From DATFVA01 sp963774455 (GTDB lineage: Bacteria > Bacteroidota > Ignavibacteria > Ignavibacteriales > Ignavibacteriaceae): a stretch of 64,000 bases of DNA. Position numbers and translations under genes: made by a program. The notes under the pieces were generated by a model. The model did no database searches. It had not been told where the DNA came from and worked only from the letters and a program-made list of their open reading frames with translations. Below are positions 37,001 through 44,967 of the stretch, in pieces (the first letter of the stretch is position 1; the number at the start of each line of letters is the position of its first letter). The stretch lies in contig CAVZFD010000004.1 of assembly GCA_963774455.1 (NCBI GenBank), positions 434,001 through 498,000 on the forward strand. The letters run 5' to 3'.

Positions 37001-37096
37001 AAAACCCTGGAACCGGTTACCGTAACCATGCTCAACCCAGAGATCATCAAAAGAGGTTCTTATCTGCTCAAAGTTCGCTTTCAAAGGATCAGTCAC
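34082..37096 (-). CDS. Receiver-like/PPDK-type ATP-grasp protein, copy A
   Basis: 1004 residues from a GTG start. N-terminal ~330 residues: a degenerate receiver-like domain (RDILLVSSLYD, LIITTLHIEDM, with Thr where the phospho-Asp would be), a spacer, and a second receiver-like domain (~235-330) that keeps Asp in IISDIDFP and Lys in VMKES. Residues ~450-810 match the PEP synthase/pyruvate phosphate dikinase nucleotide-binding domain: GSLGGKARGLGFVN, AVRSSSLLEDSQ, KTVVDGGNTVRF, IEIEFAVN and LLQMRPL. The phospho-His swivel and PEP-binding barrel of true PPDK are absent. A conserved ~190-residue C-terminal part (GMGRWGTLDPWLGIPV, PSQGSHFFQNITSF) takes their place. Substrate unknown. It follows an NADP-type GDH and precedes the zinc-ribbon gene. 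Confidence 0.85.
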   Translation of the reverse strand: MTDPLKANFEQIRTSFDDLWVEHGYGNRFQGFQNLMRLRIRDILLVSSLYDLYLFEEDGRLYELIRNEYQGLNLSHSPELTRVSSGHEAIKLAKEENRFDLIITTLHIEDMHAINFAKLAKESGLNIPIILLAHDNLELNTLIINEDTSVFDKIFVWQGDFRIIIAIIKFLEDRMNIEHDTKMVGVQVVIAIEDNLRYYSSFLPLIYTEMLKQSQRLISEGINLSHKFLRMRARPKILLCSTYEEAWEYYEKYKEFILGIISDIDFPHHGQNDPQAGIEFALNVKKEHTDIPILLLSNNPGNEKSAKESGAAFVMKESPILLNEVRNFLNHYFSFGDFVFRTSDGTEAGRANDLRSLEEQLKVIPGDSIKYHAERNHFSNWLKARTEFWLAHKLRPRKVSDYRSIEELREYLIQTLRNYRHNRQRGIITDFHKEIFDPLSSFARIGGGSLGGKARGLGFVNTLINNYNVRNQFQDIKIFVPAGVVLGTEVFDEFLDANDLRTFALNCTNDEEITRKFVEAESFPEDILGELAAFLDLMHTPLAVRSSSLLEDSQYHPFAGVYRTFMLPNNHQNALARLNDLLNTIKKVYASTFYQSAKNYIRFTSYRLEEEKMAVIIQKMVGEAYGERFYPDISGVAKSYNFYPLPPQNPQDGIVSVALGLGKTVVDGGNTVRFCPKYPTDLIQFYSVEESLNTSQREFFALQMNGHHSFEFSTQDTLLKQHPIESAESDGTLSYVGSTYSPDNDTISDGISRPGMRVVTFAPLLKYKLFPLPEILELLLDMGTWGMGTPIEIEFAVNMVSGKSKPKEFGLLQMRPLVISHESDNFNIEDIDQESLICTSKQVLGNGIIKDIYDIVLVDPDTYDRAMSREVAKEVSMFNSALMDANRPYLLIGMGRWGTLDPWLGIPVKWEQIAGAKTIVESGFKEFSVVPSQGSHFFQNITSFMIGYFTVDSHKHEGYINWDWLLSQKPAARKKYTRLLRFEKPVTIKMNRHKNKGIILKPEN

Positions 37097-37104
37097 CTTT
37101 CTAA

Positions 37105-37209
37105 AATAATTGCCACGAAGACGCTAAGGCACAAAGTAAGTTTTTAATAATTGCCACGAAGCGCTAAGGTACAAAATAAGTTTTTTAAGAATTGCCTTCG
37201 TGGCAACAA
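37105..37209. repeat. Direct and inverted repeats of a CCACGAAG-type element
   Basis: Two ~41-base direct copies (37105-37145 and 37146-37186) each carry TTGCCACGAAG then GCTAAGGCACAAA-like sequence and a T-run. They are followed by an inverted partial copy (TTGCCTTCGTGGCAA at about 37192-37206). They fill the gap between the GDH at 37238 and the receiver/ATP-grasp gene, just upstream of the latter's GTG start. The copies differ by a few bases. This is a dispersed repeat of a type seen in many Bacteroidota-like genomes. It may form a hairpin in the transcript and so attenuate or process the mRNA here. Confidence 0.8.
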
Positions 37210-37237
37210 TACGAATAATTAAATCTACTTAATCAGA

Positions 37238-38599
37238 CTATACCACGCCCTGATCCATCATAGCGTCTGCAACCTTAAGGAAACCGCCAATGTTGGCACC
37301 ATTAACCAGGTTGCCCGGTGTACCGAACCTGTCAGCCATATCCACACAGGTTTTATGAATACTTTTCATTATCAGCTGAAGGCGCTGATCAACTTCCTCT
37401 CTTGTCCAGGGAAGTCTCATACTATTCTGGGCCATCTCAAGCCCCGATACCGCAACACCGCCCGCATTGGCAGCCTTTGCCGGTCCGTAAAGAATCTTTT
37501 GGTCAAGGAATAGTTTTACACCCTCAAGTGTTGTTGGCATATTTGCACCTTCGGAGACAACATAGACACCATTTTTGATGAGATTCTGGGCATCCTTACC
37601 ATTTATTTCATTCTGTGTAGCGCCTGGGAAAGCGCATTGGGCTTTATTCTCCCACATCGGGTTATGATCTGCATTGGGATCAAGCTCGGTGTAAACAGCG
37701 GTCTTATATTTATCCGCATATTCTTTCATCCTTCCCCGCCTTACATTTTTCAATTCCATCACAAATTCGAGTTTCTTATGGTCGATCCCCGCGTCATCGT
37801 AAATGAATCCGTTTGAATCTGATAACGTTACCGCCTTTGCACCAAGATCAAGCAGTTTTTCTATTGTATACTGGGCAACATTACCGCTTCCCGAAACAAG
37901 GCAGGTTTTACCCTCAAGGGATTGACCTCTTGAAGCCAGCATTTCAGCAGCGAAATAAACTGCGCCGTAACCGGTTGCTTCAGGACGTATAAGAGAACCG
38001 CCCCAGTTAAGTCCTTTCCCCGTCAGAACACCTGTGAACTCATTTTTTAATTTTTTGTATTGTCCGAACAGAAATCCTATCTCTCTTCCGCCGACACCGA
38101 TATCGCCGGCGGGAACATCAGTATTTGGTCCTATATGACGAAAGAGTTCGCTCATGAATGCCTGGCAGAACCTCATTATCTTCATATCACTCTTTCCCTT
38201 GGGATCGAAATCGGAACCTCCTTTTCCGCCGCCCATAGGAAGAGTAGTTAAACTGTTTTTAAAAACCTGCTCAAATGCGAGAAACTTAAGAATGCCCTGG
38301 TTAACAGAAGGATGGAACCTTAAACCTCCTTTATAAGGACCGATTGCACTGTTCATTTCTATCCTGAAACCACGGTTGATGTGTACCTCGCCCTGTTCAT
38401 CAACCCATGGCACCCTGAAGGTGATTGTTCTTTCCGGTTCAATGATTCTTTCGAGGATTTTTGCGGCTCTGTATTCGGGATGTCTGTCCAGTACAAGCGC
38501 TAAAGATTCGGCTACCTCTTCAACAGCCTGGTGGAATTCCGGTTCGGCGGGGTTTTTGGCTTTAACCTCGGACATTAGGTTTTTGACGTACTCTGACAT
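37238..38599 (-). CDS. gdhA: NADP-type glutamate dehydrogenase (GdhA, copy a)
   Basis: A 453-residue hexameric GDH of the E. coli GdhA type. Motifs: GPYKGGLRFHPSVN, LPMGGGKGGSDFDPKGKSD (with the catalytic and substrate lysines), GPNTDVPAGDIGVGGREIGFL and SEGANMPTT. The dinucleotide loop is SGSGNVAQ, and strand 2 ends TLSDSNG, as in NADP-specific E. coli GdhA. The Ser in the glycine loop and the small polar residues after strand 2 leave room for the 2'-phosphate, so NADP use is inferred. An AGGAGG site precedes the ATG. It lies between the two receiver/ATP-grasp genes. Its usual role is ammonium assimilation. Confidence 0.95.
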   Translation of the reverse strand: MSEYVKNLMSEVKAKNPAEPEFHQAVEEVAESLALVLDRHPEYRAAKILERIIEPERTITFRVPWVDEQGEVHINRGFRIEMNSAIGPYKGGLRFHPSVNQGILKFLAFEQVFKNSLTTLPMGGGKGGSDFDPKGKSDMKIMRFCQAFMSELFRHIGPNTDVPAGDIGVGGREIGFLFGQYKKLKNEFTGVLTGKGLNWGGSLIRPEATGYGAVYFAAEMLASRGQSLEGKTCLVSGSGNVAQYTIEKLLDLGAKAVTLSDSNGFIYDDAGIDHKKLEFVMELKNVRRGRMKEYADKYKTAVYTELDPNADHNPMWENKAQCAFPGATQNEINGKDAQNLIKNGVYVVSEGANMPTTLEGVKLFLDQKILYGPAKAANAGGVAVSGLEMAQNSMRLPWTREEVDQRLQLIMKSIHKTCVDMADRFGTPGNLVNGANIGGFLKVADAMMDQGVV

Positions 38600-38699
38600 T
38601 TATGCCTCCTGTGTGGTTGTATTGTTAATTACACCAGCGTAAATCAGGAGATCGGGTTTTACGCATCCGATAGGTGAGTGAAAACTCTCACCGGTAATA

Positions 38700-41681
38700 T
38701 CAGGACTCCGGTTTTAAAATAATTCCTTTATTCTTACTCCCATTAATTTTTACAATTACCGGTTTAGTAAACTTTAAATGTTTTGTGAATTCCATTTCCT
38801 CTACAGGTTTCTGCTTTGCAAGCCATTCCCAATCTATAAAAGCCGAATCATCAATACTGTTAACCGTAAAGTAGCCGACTTTAAATGAAGTGATATTCTG
38901 GAAGAAGTGCGATCCCTGTGAAGGAGTTACGTTAAAATCTTTAAAACCGGATTCAACGATCGTAGATGCCCCCGAAATCTGATCCCATGTCACAGGAATT
39001 CCCAGCCAGTGATCCAGGCTTCCCCATCTGCCCACCCCGATCAGCAGGTAAGGCGTTTTGCTGTTCAATAGTCGTGAATTTATCTGGCGGACTTCGAAAG
39101 CTACATTTATGCTTTTAGCCCTTTCGTATTTATTTATGTCAACATACACGATGTCGTAGATATCAGTCATCGCGCCGTTGCCAAGTACCTGGCTGCTCTG
39201 ACATAAAATTTTATCCCTGGAGTCATGGTCTACATCCAGTTCTTCCAGCTCGTGACTGATAACCAGGGGACGCATCTGAAGAAGCGCAAATTCCTTAGGC
39301 TGATTTTCCTGTACCTTCAGGTTTACGGCAAATTCTATTTCGATAGGAACGCCCATTCCCCAGGTTCCGATATCCAGTATCAGGTCGAGTATTTCTGCTA
39401 AGGGAAATGCTTTATGTTTTAATATCGGCGCAAAGGTTACTACGCGTTTGCCTATCCTGGAGATACCATCATAAACTGCGTCATTTTCAGGTGAATAAGT
39501 TGAACCAACAAAGTATAATGTCTGATCCTCCTCAGCTACTGAGAGATCAAATTTCTGAACAAACTGATCAGGGGACCATTCATCTGAAGGCGATGCTCCT
39601 CCGTTATAAAGGAGAGAATAAAAGTCCTGCTGAGCATTCCTTAAAGTTTCTTTAGTTGAAAAGAACTGAAGCATATGTCTCGGATATTTAGGGCAGAACC
39701 TTACCACGTTGCCGCCGTCTACCACAGTTTTTCCCAAACCGAGGGCGACCATAGCGATACCATCTGAAGATTTTTGAGGAGGAACAGGATAAAAATTGTA
39801 TGATTTGGCCACTCCGGCAAAATCCGGGTAAAATCTGCCGTCTCTCCTGGCCCCGACAAGTCTCTGGATAATTATCGCCATCTTCTCTTCTTCCAGGCGG
39901 TAATCGGTTGCCTTCATATAATCTTTGGCCTTCTTATAGAAGGTTGAGGCATACACACACTTAATACAATTGAGGAGTTCGGCAAGACGGATGGCCGGAT
40001 CAGGATGATTATTTGGAACCATGTATGTCTCATATACGCCGGCGAACGGCTGGAACTGGGAATCTTCAAGGAGACTCGATGACCGGATAGCAAGCGGTTC
40101 TCTCATTACTTCCAAAAACTCTGAAAGTTTATCAATGAGTTCTGCAGGAACCTTTTCTGCTTCAATAAATCTTTTGGTTATTTCAGCATCATCATTTGAA
40201 CTTAAGGCAAAAACATCCAGCTGATTCTCGATAAGAAATTCATCGAAATAATCCGTTGCAATGACCACGGCGGAAGGAACATTAAGCTCTATTGATTCAA
40301 ACCTGTCTTTGATCTTATTATGGTTTATAAGGATGTTTATAAATCCAAGTCCTCTGGCCTTGCCGCCCAGTGAGCCTGTCCCTATCCTGGCAAAACTGTT
40401 TTTTATATCAAATGATTCTTTATTGAATTCTGTTATAATGCCCTTAAGCCGGTATTCCTGGTAATTACGCAATGATCTCAGCAGGTGCTGCCGCAGATCA
40501 TCCACCGATCGGAAATCAGAAACCTTCCGAGGACGAAGTTTATGAGCCAGCCAGAATTCAGTTCTTGCTTTTAACCATTTGGAGAAATGATTCCGCTCGG
40601 CATGAAACATCAGGCTCTCATCGGGAATCTTCCTGATATATTCCTCAAGAGCCTTCATATTTGTAGCCCTGCCTACTTCAGAACCATCGGGAAGCTGGAA
40701 AACGAAGTCTCCGAATCCAAAGTTATTCATCATAAAGTCGCGCAGTTCATGGAGAAGTCTCGGCGAACCCTTCTGGATGAAGTTTGCTCCGGCGGAATAA
40801 GCTTTTACAGCAAAATCGGCATTACTTGATTGAAGAAGTATAGGGATGTCCTTCTGTCTGCTTTTCACTTCCCTTGTGAATTTTATCCCTGCTTCCGAAT
40901 CTCTTTCACCATGGTGCTTGAAATTGCTGTCGGTTATAATTCCAAGGATCGATTCCTCATATTTTTCGAAATATCCCCATGCTTCCTCGTAAGTAGTGCT
41001 GAGGAGGATCTTGGGCCGTGCTCTCATCCTAAGGAACTTGTGAGTTAAGTTTACGCCTTCAGTAATAAGGCGCTGCGACTGGTTAAATATCTCGGTATAA
41101 ATAAGAGGAAGGTAGGAAGAATAGAATTTTACATTATCTTCCACAAGGATAATAACCTGAACACCCACTGCCGCCACATCACTCTCAACGTTCATCCTGT
41201 CTTCGGCATATTTAATAATACCCAGCAGTAGTCTGTAATCTCCCTGCCAGATAAATATTCTGTCGAAAACGGAAATATCATGATGTGATATCAGCTCTTT
41301 GCGTTCTTTGTTATCATACGCGAGAAGTATCATCGGGGTCTTAACCCCTGCCGCCTTAACTTTACCCGCAAACGTAATAACATGCATATCCTCGATATGC
41401 AGAGTAGTAATGATCAGATCAAATTCGTTTTCTGATTTGATTAGTTCGAGCGCTTCTTCACCTGCAGTTACGTGGGTTATCTCGGGAGCCTGGCTCAGGT
41501 TGAGGTTCTGATATTCCTGCCTGATTAGTTCGTATAATCTGCCGTCCTCTTCAAACAGGTAAAAATCGTAGAAGCTTGAGACGAGTAAAATTTCACGTAT
41601 CTTGTACCGCATCAGCTTCTGGAACCGTTTGATGCGGTTTGAAAATATGTCTTCCAAATGGAAAGTCTGGATTTTACTCAT
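38700..41681 (-). CDS. Receiver-like/PPDK-type ATP-grasp protein, copy B
   Basis: 993 residues, collinear with copy A over the whole length. N-terminal receiver-like domain with Thr at the phospho-Asp site (LIITTLHIEDM); second receiver-like domain with Asp in IITDSNFKHHG and Lys in FIQKGS. The PPDK/PEP-synthase nucleotide domain has GSLGGKARGLGFIN, AIRSSSLLEDSQ, KTVVDGGNVVRF, IEIEFAVN and LLQMRPL. The C-terminal part has GVGRWGSLDHWLGIPV and PSQGSHFFQNITSF. No phospho-His or PEP domain is visible. It follows the NAD-type GDH by 56 bases, the same order as copy A with its GDH, so the pair is a tandem duplication. Function unknown; phosphorylation or nucleotide-dependent control of a partner is inference. 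Confidence 0.85.
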   Translation of the reverse strand: MSKIQTFHLEDIFSNRIKRFQKLMRYKIREILLVSSFYDFYLFEEDGRLYELIRQEYQNLNLSQAPEITHVTAGEEALELIKSENEFDLIITTLHIEDMHVITFAGKVKAAGVKTPMILLAYDNKERKELISHHDISVFDRIFIWQGDYRLLLGIIKYAEDRMNVESDVAAVGVQVIILVEDNVKFYSSYLPLIYTEIFNQSQRLITEGVNLTHKFLRMRARPKILLSTTYEEAWGYFEKYEESILGIITDSNFKHHGERDSEAGIKFTREVKSRQKDIPILLQSSNADFAVKAYSAGANFIQKGSPRLLHELRDFMMNNFGFGDFVFQLPDGSEVGRATNMKALEEYIRKIPDESLMFHAERNHFSKWLKARTEFWLAHKLRPRKVSDFRSVDDLRQHLLRSLRNYQEYRLKGIITEFNKESFDIKNSFARIGTGSLGGKARGLGFINILINHNKIKDRFESIELNVPSAVVIATDYFDEFLIENQLDVFALSSNDDAEITKRFIEAEKVPAELIDKLSEFLEVMREPLAIRSSSLLEDSQFQPFAGVYETYMVPNNHPDPAIRLAELLNCIKCVYASTFYKKAKDYMKATDYRLEEEKMAIIIQRLVGARRDGRFYPDFAGVAKSYNFYPVPPQKSSDGIAMVALGLGKTVVDGGNVVRFCPKYPRHMLQFFSTKETLRNAQQDFYSLLYNGGASPSDEWSPDQFVQKFDLSVAEEDQTLYFVGSTYSPENDAVYDGISRIGKRVVTFAPILKHKAFPLAEILDLILDIGTWGMGVPIEIEFAVNLKVQENQPKEFALLQMRPLVISHELEELDVDHDSRDKILCQSSQVLGNGAMTDIYDIVYVDINKYERAKSINVAFEVRQINSRLLNSKTPYLLIGVGRWGSLDHWLGIPVTWDQISGASTIVESGFKDFNVTPSQGSHFFQNITSFKVGYFTVNSIDDSAFIDWEWLAKQKPVEEMEFTKHLKFTKPVIVKINGSKNKGIILKPES

Positions 41682-41737
41682 TGAATAATTCTGGGACTGC
41701 CGCAGAGACAGCCCCGGTTAAAATAATACGCTTATAT

Positions 41738-43078
41738 TTATACTAAGCCCTGGTCAAGCATTGCATCAGCGACTTTGAGGAATCCTGCAATGTTTGCCCC
41801 GTTAACATAATTTCCTTTTGTTCCGAATCTTTCTGCGGTTTGCACACAAGTATCATGGATGTTCTTCATAATCATTTGTAAGCGCGAGTCAACTTCTTCC
41901 TTTGGCCAGGGGAGACGCATACTGTTCTGCGACATCTCGAGTCCCGAAGTTGCTACGCCGCCTGCATTCGAAGCCTTGCCGGGTGAAAATAATATCTTTG
42001 CATCCCTGAATACTTTATATGCCTCAATGGTTGTCGGCATATTCGCACCTTCGCAAACGCATACACAGCCGTTCTTCAGCAATTCTTTTGCATCGGCTTC
42101 AAAGATCTCATTCTGGGTTGCACACGGCATAGCTACATCCACTTTAATACTCCAGGGTCTTTTACCCTCGTGGAATTCAACTTTGAATTTGTCAGCATAA
42201 TCTTTAACCCTGTCATTTGCGCTTGACCGCATCTGAAGCATGTATTCAATTTTCTCACCTTTAATTCCGTCTTTATCATAAACAAATCCGTCGGGACCGG
42301 AAAGTGTAACGACTTTTCCTCCCAGCTGATCTATCTTCTGAACCGCGCCCCAGGCAACGTTTCCGAAACCTGATACGCCGAAAACCTTACCTGCTATATC
42401 CATTCCAATTGTCTTAAGCATTTCGTGAGCAAAGTATACAGCGCCGTAACCTGTAGCTTCAGGACGAATAAGGGAACCTCCCCAGTTTAATCCTTTTCCT
42501 GTAAGCACACCGGTGAATTCATTTCTTAGTCTTTTATACTGACCGAACAGGAATCCGATTTCTCTCCCTCCAACGCCTATATCACCTGCCGGCACGTCTG
42601 TGTTCGGTCCGATATGACGGTATAATTCTGTCATAAAGCTCTGGCAGAACCTCATAACTTCATTGTCGCTTTTTCCTTTAGGATCGAAATCCGATCCTCC
42701 TTTTCCGCCGCCCATTGGAAGGGTAGTGAGACTGTTTTTAAATACCTGCTCGAAGGCTAAAAATTTAAGTATGCCCATATTTACAGAAGGGTGAAAACGC
42801 AGACCGCCTTTGTAAGGTCCGATCGCACTGTTCATTTCGATTCTGAAACCGCGGTTTATGTGAATCTCACCCTGGTCATCCATCCAGGGTACGCGGAAAA
42901 TTATAACTCTTTCCGGTTCTGTCATTCTTTCAAGGATCCTGCCGGAGCGGTACTCCGGGTGTCTTTCCAGTACCAGGTCCAGAGAATCAAATACTTCTTC
43001 AACTGCCTGATGAAACTCAGGCTCACTGGGGTTAAGTGCTCTAACTTTAGTCAGCACATTTTGAGCATATTCAGTCAT
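41738..43078 (-). CDS. NAD-type glutamate dehydrogenase (GdhA family, copy b)
   Basis: A 446-residue GDH very similar in its first ~200 residues to copy a (same GGGKGGSDFDPKGKSD and TDVPAGDIGVGGREIGFL motifs). The coenzyme domain differs: SGFGNVAWGA and TLSGPDGFVYDKDGI match the NAD-specific clostridial enzyme. The Phe in the glycine loop and the Pro-Asp after strand 2 are the positions known to select NAD over NADP in Clostridium symbiosum GDH. It is therefore probably catabolic. AAAGGA precedes the ATG. It is the first gene of the minus-strand cluster and diverges from an M24 peptidase gene across 232 bases that must hold the cluster's main promoter. Confidence 0.94.
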   Translation of the reverse strand: MTEYAQNVLTKVRALNPSEPEFHQAVEEVFDSLDLVLERHPEYRSGRILERMTEPERVIIFRVPWMDDQGEIHINRGFRIEMNSAIGPYKGGLRFHPSVNMGILKFLAFEQVFKNSLTTLPMGGGKGGSDFDPKGKSDNEVMRFCQSFMTELYRHIGPNTDVPAGDIGVGGREIGFLFGQYKRLRNEFTGVLTGKGLNWGGSLIRPEATGYGAVYFAHEMLKTIGMDIAGKVFGVSGFGNVAWGAVQKIDQLGGKVVTLSGPDGFVYDKDGIKGEKIEYMLQMRSSANDRVKDYADKFKVEFHEGKRPWSIKVDVAMPCATQNEIFEADAKELLKNGCVCVCEGANMPTTIEAYKVFRDAKILFSPGKASNAGGVATSGLEMSQNSMRLPWPKEEVDSRLQMIMKNIHDTCVQTAERFGTKGNYVNGANIAGFLKVADAMLDQGLV

Positions 43079-43310
43079 GACTTTCCTTTAGATTAAAATT
43101 TAAGATTTGCTCCCGTAAGGAGATATGTTGTACAAACATTTTTTTTCTACAAAAGCGTGCATAATTATAAAATTAACACAAGAAAAATTAGCAATTCTTT
43201 TAATCAAAAACTCAGTAATAATCGGAATTCTTATTTTCTTGCTTGGTTCCCCGTATGTTAATAAGTTTATGAAGCGTCTTTTTTAGAGTATAAAAAATTA
43301 AGGTATCACT

Positions 43311-44501
43311 ATGAATAAAGATATATTAAAAGAAAAAATCGGACAGGCAGTTAATATTTTAAAGGAAAAAAAGATTGATATGTGGCTGATCTTTGTGAGG
43401 GAAAGCTCGACTATTCATGATCCCAGTCTTGACATGGTTGTAGGAGGAAACTGGACCTGGCAGTCGGCATTCATAATAAACCGTGACGGAGAGACTGCTG
43501 CCATCGTCGGTTCTCTTGAAGAGGATAATATTAAACGCACCGGAACTTTTCGGAACGTCATAACCTACCTGAAATCTATAAGAGAACCCCTTAACGAATA
43601 CCTTAAAAAGAAGAATCCTGCTCAAATTGCAATAAACTATTCAAAGAATTCTGTACTTGCGGATGGTATGACGCACGGAATGTTCAATATTCTCAGGGAA
43701 CATCTGGAGGGAACCGGTTTTGAGAATAAACTTGTAAGTTCAGAGGATATCATTTCTGCCCTCAGAGGCAGGAAATCGGCTACAGAGCTCTCTATTATGA
43801 AAGAGGCAATTAAGGAAACAATTAAGATTTTCGAAGAGACGGGAAAGTTTATTAAACCCGGCGTTACCGAAATTCAGATAGCTGATTTTATGAAAGGCAA
43901 AGTTAAAGAAAGAGGATACGGACTTGCCTGGGAAGATGACCATTGTCCCGCAGTTTTTACGGGTCCCGAAGCCGGAGGCGCTCACTCCGGTCCCACTGAT
44001 AATAAAGTTCAGAAAGGGCATATTGTAAATATAGATTTCGGCATCGAGTATAATGGTTATTGCTCAGACCTTCAAAGAATGTGGTATGTACTTAAGAATG
44101 ATGAAGACAAGGCCCCTGCTGAAGTACAGAAAGGATTTGAAATAATAAGGGATGCGATACAGAAAGTTGCGGATAAGCTTAAACCGGGGGTTAAGGGCTG
44201 CGATATGGATGATATTGCACGAAATTATATAACCGAAAAAGGTTACGAGGAATATCCGCATGGTCTCGGGCACCAGGTGGGCCGCAATGTTCATGACGGC
44301 GGGGCGGGACTTTTCCCGCGCTGGGAACGTTACGCCGACACACCATTTATGGAAGTTGAGGAAGGCCAGATCTTCACAATTGAGCCCAGACTACCGGTAA
44401 AAGATTATGGCACATCCACCTTAGAGGAAGAGGTTGTAGTTACTAAGAACGGATGTGAATTCATTTCCCCGCCCCAGAAAGAGCTGATGCTCCTTAAATA
44501 A
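43311..44501 (+). CDS. M24 family metallopeptidase (Xaa-Pro aminopeptidase type)
   Basis: A 396-residue soluble enzyme. The N-terminal ~150 residues form a creatinase-like domain, followed by the pita-bread peptidase domain. The five metal ligands are visible: two Asp in NIDFGIEYNGYCSDLQR, His in HGLGHQVG, Glu in FTIEPRL and Glu in LEEEVVV. Such enzymes remove N-terminal residues ahead of proline or cleave X-Pro dipeptides. It is divergent from the GDH cluster, and peptide breakdown would feed glutamate to it. It has no signal peptide, so it is cytosolic. A dense group of palindromic repeats follows its stop. Confidence 0.9.
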   Translation: MNKDILKEKIGQAVNILKEKKIDMWLIFVRESSTIHDPSLDMVVGGNWTWQSAFIINRDGETAAIVGSLEEDNIKRTGTFRNVITYLKSIREPLNEYLKKKNPAQIAINYSKNSVLADGMTHGMFNILREHLEGTGFENKLVSSEDIISALRGRKSATELSIMKEAIKETIKIFEETGKFIKPGVTEIQIADFMKGKVKERGYGLAWEDDHCPAVFTGPEAGGAHSGPTDNKVQKGHIVNIDFGIEYNGYCSDLQRMWYVLKNDEDKAPAEVQKGFEIIRDAIQKVADKLKPGVKGCDMDDIARNYITEKGYEEYPHGLGHQVGRNVHDGGAGLFPRWERYADTPFMEVEEGQIFTIEPRLPVKDYGTSTLEEEVVVTKNGCEFISPPQKELMLLK

Positions 44502-44519
44502 TATCTCTTTGGCGCGCGA

Positions 44520-44755
44520 CCTGTCATGCTGAACTAGTTTCAGCATCTAGCGACTAGCCAAAACGACTTGTCATGCTGAACTTTATCCTGAACTTGTTTC
44601 AGGATTGTTTCAGCATCTAGCTACTAGCCACAACTTGTCATGCTGAACTCGTTTCAGCATCTAGCTACTAGCCCACGACCTGTCATGCTGAACTCGTTTC
44701 AGCATCTTAAGTTATTTTCGGGACCCTGAAAAATTCAGGGTGACACGTCGCTATC
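44520..44755. repeat. Array of REP-like palindromes (TGCTGAAC...TTTCAGCA)
   Basis: Four units, each TGTCATGCTGAAC-x-GTTTCAGCATCT followed in the first three by CTAGC(G/T)ACTAGCC, start near 44521, 44568, 44635 and 44680. The second unit has another palindrome, ATCCTGAAC-TTG-TTTCAGGAT, nested in its loop. The array ends in a further palindrome, ACCCTGAA...TTCAGGGT (about 44724-44742), and ACACGTCGC. The same composite occurs at 56555-56652, and the inner palindrome alone occurs at 51754-51781. It lies between the M24 gene and a T9SS gene on the same strand. Confidence 0.85.
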
Positions 44756-44967
44756 CGCGACTTGTCATTCAAAATTTCATCAAATTCTCATAAAACTATG
44801 TCATTAACACCCTCTTCGGACCTTTGTCACTTTGATATAAAATAATCTGACAATTATCATAATTATTCATAACTTCAGCCAAAAGCTTTGGTGAAAATAA
44901 TTAACAATAATACTCCTAACCAAGGGACGTATTATATGCATTTATAATTAATTAAGGAGAATTCTTT

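Noticed and set aside
44520..44755. CRISPR-like array
   Set aside because: The repeated units are palindromes of unequal spacing with near-identical joining sequence; there are no unique spacers of constant length and no cas genes.
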